DNA of 15,743 nucleotides, from the NCBI GenBank assembly GCA_013153765.1, contig JAADDT010000102.1, forward strand, positions 1-15,743. The letters are read 5' to 3'. A program made the translations under genes and the position numbers. This document shows positions 7,931 through 15,502 of this stretch, one piece after another. The stretch's first letter is position 1. Every line of letters starts with the position of its first letter. The notes below the pieces were generated by a model, which was not told the origin of the DNA, did no database searches, and saw only the letters and a list, made by a program, of their open reading frames with translations. Source of the DNA: Aquificota bacterium. Lineage in GTDB: Bacteria; Aquificota; Aquificia; Aquificales; Hydrogenothermaceae.

Positions 7931-8449
7931 TTACTTGCCCGTTTTCGGGACGAGGGTAAACAGCATATTCCTTCCCTCTTTCTTCGGCGGTTTTTCAACC
8001 TTAGCAATGTCAGAAACTTCCTCTATAATACGGTTTGCTAACTTTTCACCTAACTCCGGATGTACGTTTTCCCTTCCCCTGAACCATATCCATATCTTTA
8101 CCTTGTCACCGTCCTCTATAAACTTCCTTATGTGCCTCAGCTTGGTCTGGAAGTCGTGGTCTTCAATCTTTATCCTGAACTTTATCTCCTTAACGTTCTG
8201 CATCTTCGCCCGCTGTTTTTTCTTGGCTTCCTTTTCCTTTTTCTTCTGCTCAAACTTGTACTTGCCGTAATCCATTATTTTGCAGACAGGCGGGTTTGCG
8301 TTTGGAGACACTTCAACCAGATCAAGGTTCCTCTCTTCCGCAAGCCTCAATGCCTCTTCAATAGGCACAACTCCCCTGTTGTTTCCGGTGTCGTCAATAA
8401 GCCTTACTTCTCTGGCTCTTATCTGTCTGTTAACTCTTAACTCCTGAAT
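7931..8449 (-). CDS. infC: Translation initiation factor IF-3, apparent AUU start
   Basis: Binds the 30S subunit, prevents early 50S joining and checks start-codon pairing. The conserved N domain (RVNRQIRAREVRLIDDTG), linker motif CKIMDYGKYKFEQ, Lys-rich linker and C domain with FRGRE and HPELG are all present. The usual VTxRFRGRE strand reads KIWIWFRGRE here. The first ordinary start codon in frame is a GTG at 8368, which would delete the conserved N-terminal region. Back to the in-frame TAA at 8485 there is no ATG, GTG or TTG except that one. The ATT at 8449 has GGAGGT 9 bases upstream and gives 172 residues, matching family size (E. coli 180). AUU is also the start of E. coli infC. It begins 2 bases after the nadB stop. 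The usual partners rpmI and rplT are not here. Confidence 0.92.
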   Translation of the reverse strand: MQELRVNRQIRAREVRLIDDTGNNRGVVPIEEALRLAEERNLDLVEVSPNANPPVCKIMDYGKYKFEQKKKEKEAKKKQRAKMQNVKEIKFRIKIEDHDFQTKLRHIRKFIEDGDKVKIWIWFRGRENVHPELGEKLANRIIEEVSDIAKVEKPPKKEGRNMLFTLVPKTGK

Positions 8450-8464
8450 GGCTAATTTACCTCC
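8447..8464 (-). promoter_or_regulatory. Ribosome-binding site and AUU start of infC
   Basis: The minus strand reads GGAGGTAAATTAGCCATT. A strong Shine-Dalgarno GGAGGT lies 9 bases before ATT, inside the last codons of nadB, whose TAG stop is included in the spacer. In E. coli the AUU start lets IF-3 repress its own translation; the same logic is inferred here. Confidence 0.75.
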
Positions 8465-10023
8465 AGTTTTATTTTTAAACCATTATAAATATTCGTATGT
8501 TTTTTGTAATCGTTTTTTTCTTCGGGAAAGTCAGACCTGTAGTGGGTTCCCCTGCTTTCCTTCCTTTCCCTTGCGGACAGTATGATACCTTCAGCAAGGT
8601 ACGTAAGGTCAAGCAGATAACGGCTGTTTCCGTAGCGGGACAGTTTTTGTTGTATTTCCTTTACTTTCTCAAGTGCCCTGTTAAGCCCCTGCTGGGAGCG
8701 TTCAAGTCCTGCCTCTTTCCACATAATTTTTTTCATTTCCATCAGGTATCTATACCTGTCTTCTTTGGTAAGCAGGCTTCCACTTTTCCTTTCCGATTTG
8801 ATTTTTACCTTTTTTATATTAGCATACATATTATAGGTGAAAACAGAGTAAGCTGTTTTGTAGCCGAAAGTGATACACTCAAGCAACGAGTTGCTTGCCA
8901 GTCTATTTGCCCCGTGTATTCCCGTACAGGCGTTTTCCCCGACGGCGAATATTCCCTCAACGGATGTTTTCCCGTTTGCGGTGGCTTTAATCCCTCCTAT
9001 TGAGTAGTGTGCCGCAGGACTTACGGGAATAAGGCTGTTTTTTTCAAGTCCGAACTGTTTAAGCAGTCCGTAAACGGTGGGAAAACGCTCCTCAAGGGAT
9101 ATGCCTTTCTTTTTCAGAGGTGAGACGTCAAGGAAGACCTTCCTCCCTTCAAGGTATTTTTTGAATATTGCCCTTGCCACCTCGTCCCTCGGTTTCATCT
9201 CGTCAACGAACCTTTTACCTTCGTCGTCAACAAGGACTGCCCCTTCGCCCCTTACTGCTTCAGTAATAAGATATGCCGGTTTGCCTTCAAGGTAAAGTGC
9301 GGTAGGATGGAACTGGATAAACTCAAGGTCTGACAGTGTACAGCCGGACCTGTAGGCTACGGATATGCTGTCTCCCGAAATCTGGTAGGCGGAAGTGTTC
9401 CTCAGGTATAGGGGACTGTAACCGCCTGTGGCAAGGACGAGGGATTTGCTCCTTACAAGGTAGTTTTCCTTCCCATCTGTTATTATTATACCTGCATACC
9501 TGTTGTCCTCGGTAAGTATTTCCTCCAGATAGTAGCCCAGCAGAAATTCAGCCCTGTCCTTTATCAGGTTGTACAGAACTGAGCCTATTGCCGAGCCTGT
9601 CCTGTCTTTCACGTGGAGTACACGCCTCCGTGAATGTCCCCCTTCCTGCGTAAGAAGTATCCTTCCCTTTTTGTCCCTGTCAAATGGAACGCCGTAATTT
9701 ATAAGGTCTATGACCCTTTCCAGACCTTCCTCAACCAGAATACGGACGTTTTTTTCCACACATATGCCCCTGCCTGCAGAGACCGTGTCCCTGTAGTGTA
9801 GCTGGGGGTCGTCGTCCCTGTGTATTGCGGCGGCAATACCGCCCTGTGCAAGGAATGAGTTTGAGACCGTGGCAGGCTTTTTTGCCACAATAAGTGGTTT
9901 TATGCCCAGTTTTGAAAGCTGTAAGGCGGTGCTAAGCCCTGCTATGCCGGAGCCGACCACAACCGTGTCAACTTCCTTTACCGGCATACCTGCCGTGTCA
10001 AACGGCGTAAGGTACCTTTCCAT
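8452..10023 (-). CDS. nadB: L-aspartate oxidase
   Basis: FAD enzyme that oxidises L-aspartate to iminoaspartate, the first step of de novo NAD synthesis; NadA then makes quinolinate. The protein is 523 residues, slightly shorter than E. coli NadB (540). The dinucleotide motif VVGSGIAGL is at 22-30, followed by NSFLAQGGIAAA. Active-site residues match E. coli: Glu127 (QEGGHS), His239 (QFHPTAL), Arg279 (KPRDEVARAI), His339 and Arg374 (HGANRLASNSLLE). The motifs QEGGHSRRR and SLLEC separate it from fumarate reductase flavoproteins. The ATG at 10023 overlaps the yvcK stop by one base (TGATG). A TTG one codon upstream is less likely. In an oxygen-poor habitat fumarate may replace oxygen as acceptor. 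Confidence 0.95.
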   Translation of the reverse strand: MERYLTPFDTAGMPVKEVDTVVVGSGIAGLSTALQLSKLGIKPLIVAKKPATVSNSFLAQGGIAAAIHRDDDPQLHYRDTVSAGRGICVEKNVRILVEEGLERVIDLINYGVPFDRDKKGRILLTQEGGHSRRRVLHVKDRTGSAIGSVLYNLIKDRAEFLLGYYLEEILTEDNRYAGIIITDGKENYLVRSKSLVLATGGYSPLYLRNTSAYQISGDSISVAYRSGCTLSDLEFIQFHPTALYLEGKPAYLITEAVRGEGAVLVDDEGKRFVDEMKPRDEVARAIFKKYLEGRKVFLDVSPLKKKGISLEERFPTVYGLLKQFGLEKNSLIPVSPAAHYSIGGIKATANGKTSVEGIFAVGENACTGIHGANRLASNSLLECITFGYKTAYSVFTYNMYANIKKVKIKSERKSGSLLTKEDRYRYLMEMKKIMWKEAGLERSQQGLNRALEKVKEIQQKLSRYGNSRYLLDLTYLAEGIILSARERKESRGTHYRSDFPEEKNDYKKHTNIYNGLKIKLEVN

Positions 10024-11006
10024 CAAGCGGCGTGTTTTTTCTTAATTTTTTCAAACACTTTCGTAAGTGCTTTAACCAGTTTTTCCGGGTTGTGCCTGAC
10101 GTAGTTTCCCGTGTCAAGCAGGTCTTCCCCGTAAACCGTTATTCCCATACGGGAGATGTTCCCGATGTCCGCCACAACCGGCTCCGAGTGTTCCTTCAGG
10201 TACTTCTTTATCAGGTGATCCGGCGGTGCGGTGGTATTTAATATTACAGCATCTATAAACGGTTTTCCAACGGTTTTGTGCAGTGCCTTAATGTGGTCCG
10301 ATGCCGTAAACCTGTCCGTTTCTCCGTACTGGGTCATAACGTTGCATATGTAAATCTTGCAGGCATCACTTTCAAGCAGTGCGTCCCTTATGTCTTTAAC
10401 CAGCAGGTTCGGTATTATGCTGGTAAACAGGCTTCCCGGTCCCAGTATTACCGCATCGGCTTTCTTTATTTTTTCCACAGCTTCCGGAGGTGCTTTTACG
10501 TCTGATGGGTCAAGCCAGATTTTCCTTATTTTTCCTTTGAGCTTTTTACCGTAGTCCGTGATTTCCGTTTCACCTTTTATAACCGTGCCGTCTGAAAATT
10601 CAGCCACAAGGTCAACCATACTGTCCGTTGAGGGTATTATCTTTCCCTTTATCTTCAGTATGTCCGAGGTTATCTCAACCGCATCAAGGAAGTCTCCGGT
10701 TATCTTTGTAAGGACGGACAGGAACAGGTTTCCAAAGGAGTGTCCTTTAAGACCTTCACCTTCCTCAAACCTGTACTGGAAGACCTTTGTAAGTATGTCC
10801 TCGTCCTCCGCAAGTGCCACTATACAGTTCCTTATGTCCCCCGGTGCCGGTATCTGCATCTCCTCCCGCAGTCTGCCTGAGCTTCCTCCGTTGTCAGCAA
10901 CGGTAACGATAGCGGAAAGGTCAGACACCTTCGCCGGAACTAAATGCTTTATCCCTCTTAGTAGGGATGAAAGCCCCGTTCCACCACCAATTGCCACCAC
11001 GTTCAT
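10023..11006 (-). CDS. yvcK: YvcK/CofD-family protein (gluconeogenesis factor)
   Basis: Protein of 327 residues of the YvcK family, needed in Bacillus for growth on gluconeogenic carbon sources and for normal cell shape. It has the CofD-like fold and binds UDP-sugars in characterised members. Motifs: GGGTGLSSLLRG (7-18), DNGGSSGRLREE (38-49), PAPGDIRNC (53-61), HSFGNLFLSV, GPGSLFTSIIPNLLV and CNVMTQYGETDRF. True CofD, for coenzyme F420, usually has a different active-site set and keeps company with cof genes, absent here. The ATG is 1 base after the mtnA stop, with GGGGA upstream, and the TGA overlaps the nadB start. Confidence 0.93.
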   Translation of the reverse strand: MNVVAIGGGTGLSSLLRGIKHLVPAKVSDLSAIVTVADNGGSSGRLREEMQIPAPGDIRNCIVALAEDEDILTKVFQYRFEEGEGLKGHSFGNLFLSVLTKITGDFLDAVEITSDILKIKGKIIPSTDSMVDLVAEFSDGTVIKGETEITDYGKKLKGKIRKIWLDPSDVKAPPEAVEKIKKADAVILGPGSLFTSIIPNLLVKDIRDALLESDACKIYICNVMTQYGETDRFTASDHIKALHKTVGKPFIDAVILNTTAPPDHLIKKYLKEHSEPVVADIGNISRMGITVYGEDLLDTGNYVRHNPEKLVKALTKVFEKIKKKHAA

Positions 11007-11007
11007 C

Positions 11008-12063
11008 TTAAATTCCCCTGTATTTAAGCATTTTTGTTATTGTTTCCCTGTTTACGGGAGATATTACACCTTTTTCGGTAATTATGGCTGTAATGTTAGA
11101 CGCCGGCGTTATGTCAAAAGAGTAGTTTATTGCAGGTGTTTCCTCGGGAGCAACCGGTTTTCCTCCGCAGGTTTTTACCTCCTCCTCAGGACGCTCCTCT
11201 ATCGGAATGTGCTCACCGCTTTCCGTGTCAAGGTCAAATGTTGACGTGGGTGCGGCTACGTAAAACGGTATTTTGTGCTCCTTTGCCAGAACTGAAAGTG
11301 CGTAAGTGCCTATCTTGTTTGCAACGTCCCCGTTTGCCGTAATCCTGTCAGCTCCGACGATAACAGCATCTACCAGACCTTTTTTCATCAAAAATCCTGC
11401 CGAGCTGTCCGTTATGAGGAAGTGGGGTATCCCTTCGTAAGATAGCTCCCATGCCGTAAGCCTTGCCCCCTGCAGGTAAGGTCTTGTTTCGTCAACATAA
11501 ACGGTGATGTTCTTACCTTCCTGATAAGCACTTCTTATAACTCCCAGTGCCGTTCCCCAGCCTGAGGTGGCTAAAGCCCCGGTGTTGCAGTGGGTAAGTA
11601 TCCCTCCCTTTTCAGGAAGGAGAACCTGACCAAAACCGCCTATGGACTTGTTTGCGTGGTAGTCCTCCATCTCTATCTTGTGTGCTTCCCTGAACAGTGC
11701 CTTCACCGTTTCTTCAGGGTTTTTACCTTCCTTTTGTAGCTTTTCGTACTTACGCCACATCCTATCAAGTGCCCAGAACAGGTTTATCGCTGTCGGTCTT
11801 GTGTTTTTGAGGGTGTTAAGAACATCTGTATCACTTCCGCCACCTTTTAGTAAAATTTCTTTAATGCCGATGGCAAAACCGTAAGCTCCCACTATGCCTA
11901 TCAGGGGAGCTCCCCTTACCACCATCTCCTTTATAGCCTGTGCAACCTTCCTGTAGCTGTCAAGCTCCAGCCACTCCAGTTGGAAAGGTAGCTTCAGCTG
12001 GTTAATAACGTAAAGTTTTTCCTGTTCAACCTTCAGCGGTCGTAAGTCTTTTATTTTCCTCAA
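11008..12063 (-). CDS. mtnA: Methylthioribose-1-phosphate isomerase
   Basis: Isomerises 5-methylthioribose 1-phosphate to the ribulose form in methionine salvage; related to eIF2B subunits. The protein is 351 residues. The catalytic Cys159 ([12 protein letters not shown]) and Asp239 ([11 protein letters not shown]) sit one position from those of the Bacillus enzyme (160 and 240). Other motifs: VVRGAPLIG (48-56) and [12 protein letters not shown] (192-203). Two TTG codons stand side by side after GGGAGGAG. I choose the second, at 12063, because it leaves 5 bases after GGAGG; the one at 12066 leaves 2. No other salvage genes are nearby. In bacteria without the full pathway, MtnA can also serve 5-deoxyribose disposal, so the substrate is not certain. 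Confidence 0.93.
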   Translation of the reverse strand: MRKIKDLRPLKVEQEKLYVINQLKLPFQLEWLELDSYRKVAQAIKEMVVRGAPLIGIVGAYGFAIGIKEILLKGGGSDTDVLNTLKNTRPTAINLFWALDRMWRKYEKLQKEGKNPEETVKALFREAHKIEMEDYHANKSIGGFGQVLLPEKGGILTHCNTGALATSGWGTALGVIRSAYQEGKNITVYVDETRPYLQGARLTAWELSYEGIPHFLITDSSAGFLMKKGLVDAVIVGADRITANGDVANKIGTYALSVLAKEHKIPFYVAAPTSTFDLDTESGEHIPIEERPEEEVKTCGGKPVAPEETPAINYSFDITPASNITAIITEKGVISPVNRETITKMLKYRGI

Positions 12064-12090
12064 CAACTCCTCCCTTTTCAGGTTAAAAAC

Positions 12091-12119
12091 ATTAAAATCA
12101 AATTTCCTGTTAATTTCAA
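12091..12119 (-). promoter_or_regulatory. Promoter for mtnA-yvcK-nadB-infC
   Basis: On the minus strand a TTGAAA (12119-12114) and a TTTAAT (12096-12091) are separated by exactly 17 bases, close to the sigma-70 consensus. The -35 box overlaps the rimO stop codon. Transcription would begin near 12084, about 20 bases before mtnA. Read-through from rimO is also possible as no terminator is seen. Confidence 0.45.
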
Positions 12120-13417
12120 CCTGTTTCTACAATTTCACCAACAGTGTCCACCTGATCAACAACGTCCTTTATTTTCACCTTAACAAACTCTCCCACCTTT
12201 ACAGGCTCTACCGTTTCAACGTAAGTGATGCCGTCAATCTCAAAGGCAGACCTGTAAGTCCTTCCAACAGGCAGGGTGTCCCACTCTTCGGAAAATCCGT
12301 CAACCAGAACTTCCATTTCCTTTCCCACAAGCTCCCTGTTTTTTTCTTCCGTTATCCTGCCCTGAACTTCCTCTATCAAGTTTTTTCTCCTTACCTTTTC
12401 CCTGTAGGGTATTTTGTCCTTAAAACTGCCGTATGCAGGCGTGCCTTCCTCGTGGGAATAGGTGAAAACGCCCAGCCAGTCAAACCGTGCTTCCTTTATG
12501 AAATCCACCAGACGGTTAAACTCCCTTTCCGTTTCTGTGGGAAATCCCACGATCACGGCTGACCTTACTGCGGCGTGTGGAAGATACTTTTCCTTCCATT
12601 CAAGTATTTTTTCAAGCTTTCCCTTCCTGTATCCCCTCATCATATCTTTAAGGATTTTGTCTTCACTGTGTTGTATAGGCATCTCAAGGTATGGGACGAC
12701 CTTTTCACTGTCAGCCATTTTTTTGAAGAAATCTTCGTTCACCGTTGAAGGATACAGGTAGTAAAGCCTTATCCACTTTATACCTTCTATTTTTTCCAGT
12801 TTTTCTATTAAATCCCACAGTGCAGGTCTGCCGTACAGGTCTGTTCCGTAAAAGGAAGTGTCCTGTGATACTATGTTCAGCTCCTTAACTCCCTTTTCCG
12901 CAAGGGTTTTTGCCTCCTGAACGATACTCTCTATGCTCCTGCTCCTGTGCTTTCCCCTTATTTTCGGTATGGCACAGAAACTACAGGTGTGATCACAGCC
13001 TTCGGCTATTTTCAGATAGGCGGTGTGTGGAGGCGTGGTTAAAACTCTGTTTTTGTAAAGGTCAAAATCACCTTCCACCTGAAGACCGAGTTTTTCCGGT
13101 ATCGTAAGCTCACCTTTCAGGTCTATAAACAGGTCAACCTCCGGTATTTCCCTTTCAAGCTCCTCTTTGTACCTTTCAACGAGACAGCCGGTAACCACCA
13201 CCTTTTTGCCGTCCTTCTTGTACTGTGCCACCTGAAGGATTGTGTCAACGGATTCTTCCTTTGCGTCGTTTATGAAACCGCAGGTGTTTACGATGATCAC
13301 GTCAGCCTCCTCCAGCCTGTCTGTAAACTGGACTTGGGAGGCTTTCAGCTTTCCCATAAGCAGTTCCGTATCAACAAGGTTTTTGGGACAGCCCAGACTG
13401 ATTATGCCCACTTTCAA
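12116..13417 (-). CDS. rimO: Ribosomal protein S12 methylthiotransferase
   Basis: Radical-SAM enzyme with two iron-sulfur clusters that adds a methylthio group to the conserved aspartate of ribosomal protein S12. The protein is 433 residues. The N-terminal methylthiotransferase domain begins with [13 protein letters not shown] and holds the auxiliary-cluster cysteines Cys10, Cys46 and Cys78. The radical-SAM cluster is Cys141-x3-Cys145-x2-Cys148 ([10 protein letters not shown]). A C-terminal TRAM domain ends near residue 430. [10 protein letters not shown] distinguishes RimO from the tRNA enzyme MiaB. The start is a TTG with AGGAGGT 6 bases upstream. It lies 28 bases downstream of the diguanylate cyclase gene, in the same direction. 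Confidence 0.95.
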   Translation of the reverse strand: MKVGIISLGCPKNLVDTELLMGKLKASQVQFTDRLEEADVIIVNTCGFINDAKEESVDTILQVAQYKKDGKKVVVTGCLVERYKEELEREIPEVDLFIDLKGELTIPEKLGLQVEGDFDLYKNRVLTTPPHTAYLKIAEGCDHTCSFCAIPKIRGKHRSRSIESIVQEAKTLAEKGVKELNIVSQDTSFYGTDLYGRPALWDLIEKLEKIEGIKWIRLYYLYPSTVNEDFFKKMADSEKVVPYLEMPIQHSEDKILKDMMRGYRKGKLEKILEWKEKYLPHAAVRSAVIVGFPTETEREFNRLVDFIKEARFDWLGVFTYSHEEGTPAYGSFKDKIPYREKVRRKNLIEEVQGRITEEKNRELVGKEMEVLVDGFSEEWDTLPVGRTYRSAFEIDGITYVETVEPVKVGEFVKVKIKDVVDQVDTVGEIVETG

Positions 13418-13445
13418 CAGATTACCTCCTGCCCTCGTATATTAG

Positions 13446-14705
13446 TTATGCAGAAACCTGATTTTTTCCAGAGCTTTTAGCCCTGTAAAGCTCCCTGTCA
13501 GCCTGAGATATGAGGGAGTATATGCTTTTTGCCTCCTCTATTGAGGACACGCCGGCAGATACGGTTATTGTACCTTGAAAATCACCGCAACGGATAGGTT
13601 CTTTAGAGACCTCCCTCACAACCTTTTGTATTACCTTTACAGCATCTTCTTTAGGTGTGAACGGCAGGAGGACTAAAAATTCCTCTCCCCCGTACCTGAA
13701 TATAAAGTCCGATTTACGGAGGTTCTGCTGTATCCTCTGTGCCACCGTTGTAAGGACGCAGTCTCCTATCTGGTGTCCGTAAAGGTCGTTTATCCTTTTA
13801 AAGTTGTCTATGTCAACCATAGCCACCGAAAGGGGTCTTTTTGATATTTTTGCTATCTGGAAGTTTGACGACAGTATGAACTCAAGACTTCTCCTGCTGA
13901 GGACTTTTGTTAAAGGGTCTATGTTAGCGTCTTCTTCGTACATAACGGCAAAAGTGATACCGAGCAGGCTTACCAGCTTACCGACAAGGTTAAAAAACTC
14001 AAGGTACTCAAGTAAAAGGTGTTTGTAGTCCTTTTTGTGCAAAAAGTGGTAAATCTGGACTGTGCTTACGTGTATCTTTTTGTGGAGTTTTATAAGCTCC
14101 TCCCTGTGCTGTCCAAACACACCGCTGTTTGTGGAGTGCTCAAGCCTTTTTCCCAGATCACTGCTGTAATGCCCTACAGGTACGGAAGGTTCAGCCCTTA
14201 ACTTCCTGATGTCCTCAAGTACGCGGTTAACCCATATCAGGTGGTCCCTGATAAAAGGTTTCATAGTGCTTTCTGAATTTTTTATTATTTTCAGCTTTTC
14301 CCTTATCCATTCCTTGTCCTGTTTTATGCTTTCGGAAAGGTAGCCGTAAGCCACGGTGTTTTCAACGAACCTTATCTTTTCCTCAACGGTTTTCACCGTG
14401 TCTATTATCTGTTCCACCTCATTTTTCCCTTTTGAAAGGAAACGGACTATATACGGGGAAAGGTGGCTGTTTATGTCCAGAAGGAGCATATAGGACAGAC
14501 CTTTTTCAAAAAACTCCCTTCCCATAAGGAAAGCCTGCTGTTTTACCTTCTGGTTTTCTCCCTTTCCGTGGAAAAGGCTGTCCAGAATTTTCGGGTATTG
14601 GGTTTTAATTTTTTCAATTTCTTCCGAAAAGGAATTAAACTCTTTTAATTTTTGCTGGAGAAACTGGGTGAGTTTTTCGGAAAGGTATTCTGCGGCTCCG
14701 TCCAT
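13446..14705 (-). CDS. Diguanylate cyclase with CZB-like sensor domain
   Basis: Makes cyclic di-GMP from two GTP. The GGDEF domain covers about 260-419, with metal-binding Asp298 and Asp300 (VDIDNFK) and an intact GGEEF at 339-343. An inhibitory-site RxxD (Arg330-Asp333) lies five residues before it, so product inhibition is likely. No transmembrane segment is seen, so it is cytoplasmic. Residues 150-250 resemble the chemoreceptor zinc-binding (CZB) domain: His155 in DHLIW, then SDLGKRL (182-188) where CxLGKWL is usual, then LHKKIH with His208 and His212. The spacing is like that of E. coli DgcZ (His22, Cys52, His79, His83), but the Cys is Ser182. Residues 1-150 are helical and unrecognised. 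Its ATG has AAGGT 8 bases upstream, and rimO follows. Confidence 0.88.
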   Translation of the reverse strand: MDGAAEYLSEKLTQFLQQKLKEFNSFSEEIEKIKTQYPKILDSLFHGKGENQKVKQQAFLMGREFFEKGLSYMLLLDINSHLSPYIVRFLSKGKNEVEQIIDTVKTVEEKIRFVENTVAYGYLSESIKQDKEWIREKLKIIKNSESTMKPFIRDHLIWVNRVLEDIRKLRAEPSVPVGHYSSDLGKRLEHSTNSGVFGQHREELIKLHKKIHVSTVQIYHFLHKKDYKHLLLEYLEFFNLVGKLVSLLGITFAVMYEEDANIDPLTKVLSRRSLEFILSSNFQIAKISKRPLSVAMVDIDNFKRINDLYGHQIGDCVLTTVAQRIQQNLRKSDFIFRYGGEEFLVLLPFTPKEDAVKVIQKVVREVSKEPIRCGDFQGTITVSAGVSSIEEAKSIYSLISQADRELYRAKSSGKNQVSA

Positions 14706-14716
14706 AACGCTTTACC

Positions 14717-14746
14717 TTGAAATGGATATACGTTCAATTATATATT
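14717..14746 (+). promoter_or_regulatory. Possible promoter of the cpoB-like gene
   Basis: The plus strand has TTGAAA (14717-14722), 18 bases, and TATATT (14741-14746). It overlaps the opposing promoter of the diguanylate cyclase gene in the 77-base divergent region. AT-richness makes chance matches likely. Confidence 0.35.
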
Positions 14747-14765
14747 TACTATGTAGTTTTCACAA
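14737..14765 (-). promoter_or_regulatory. Promoter of the diguanylate cyclase gene
   Basis: The minus strand has TTGTGA (14765-14760), a 17-base spacer and a perfect TATAAT (14742-14737), about 32 bases before the start codon. Transcription would begin near 14730. Confidence 0.5.
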
Positions 14766-14782
14766 CCACACAGGAGGAAAAG

Positions 14783-15502
14783 ATGAAAAAAATCCTTTTT
14801 TCCATACCGTTTTCCACCGTTTTTCTGGTAGGCTGTACACAGCAAACCGATGTTGATGTTCTCCAGAAGGAGGTTATACGGTTAAAACAGCAGGTAGCCC
14901 AGCTACAGGAGAAGCAGGAAAAGATGGAAGGGGACATATCCCGCCTTTCTGACAGGGTTGACAACGTGGCAAAGGTGGCTTCAAAAAACGAAATAGCCCT
15001 CCGTAAAATACAGTCTTTCGGAAAGGTGGAAGGTGTTGAACTGGCTGAAGAAAACAGTCCTTCAAGCCTTTCCCAGCTTCCAAAGGAAGGTGAGGAAAAG
15101 GTAAAAATGCCGGAAAATCCTGAAGAGCTGTACAGGTACGGACTTGACGCCTATTACAAGGGAAAGATAGAGCAGGCAAGGGAGATATTTAAGGAGTTCA
15201 TAAGCAAATACAAGGACAGTGAGCTTTACGACAACGCCCTTTTCTGGATAGGTCAGACCTATTATACGGAAGGGAATTACGAAAAGGCGGTTCAGGTTTT
15301 TGACAGGCTGATACAGGGTTGCCAGTCCGGAGAGATAGTGGACTGTAATAAACTGCCCTCCGCAATGCTTAAAAAGGCGTTTGCCCTTATGAAGATGGGG
15401 GAAACGGAAGAGGCTAACAGGATTTTAAGACAGCTGATAGATAACTTCCCTGACACTGAGGAGGCTGAAATAGCCCGCAGAAAGTTAGGGGTTGAAGGCT
15501 GA
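14783..15502 (+). CDS. CpoB/YbgF-like coiled-coil TPR lipoprotein
   Basis: Envelope protein of 239 residues. I start at the ATG at 14783, which has AGGAGG 6 bases upstream and gives a clean signal ([18 protein letters not shown]) with lipobox LVGC and Cys18. The frame stays open to an ATG at 14717, but that adds a tail before the signal peptide. Residues 24-75 form a coiled coil, then a Ser/Pro/Lys linker, then about three TPR units (112-236) of the YbgF type. In E. coli, CpoB is a soluble periplasmic trimer that links Tol-Pal with cell-wall synthesis; this version looks lipid-anchored. The second TPR carries a short insert with Cys180 and Cys188, which could form a disulfide. The stop overlaps the uppS start by one base (TGATG). 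No tol or pal gene is present here. Confidence 0.8.
   Translation: MKKILFSIPFSTVFLVGCTQQTDVDVLQKEVIRLKQQVAQLQEKQEKMEGDISRLSDRVDNVAKVASKNEIALRKIQSFGKVEGVELAEENSPSSLSQLPKEGEEKVKMPENPEELYRYGLDAYYKGKIEQAREIFKEFISKYKDSELYDNALFWIGQTYYTEGNYEKAVQVFDRLIQGCQSGEIVDCNKLPSAMLKKAFALMKMGETEEANRILRQLIDNFPDTEEAEIARRKLGVEG

Noticed and set aside
7938-7949. Small inverted repeat CCCGTTTTCGGG near the convergent junction, considered as a bidirectional terminator
   Set aside because: Only a 4-base stem, no T-run directly after it on either strand, and it lies inside infC.
8497-9003. Open frame of 168 codons on the plus strand
   Set aside because: Opposite nadB, with Phe/Cys-rich shadow composition and no recognisable domain.
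10558-11244. Open frame of 228 codons on the plus strand
   Set aside because: Antisense to yvcK and the end of mtnA; Ser/Pro/Phe-rich composition with no motif, as expected opposite a real gene.
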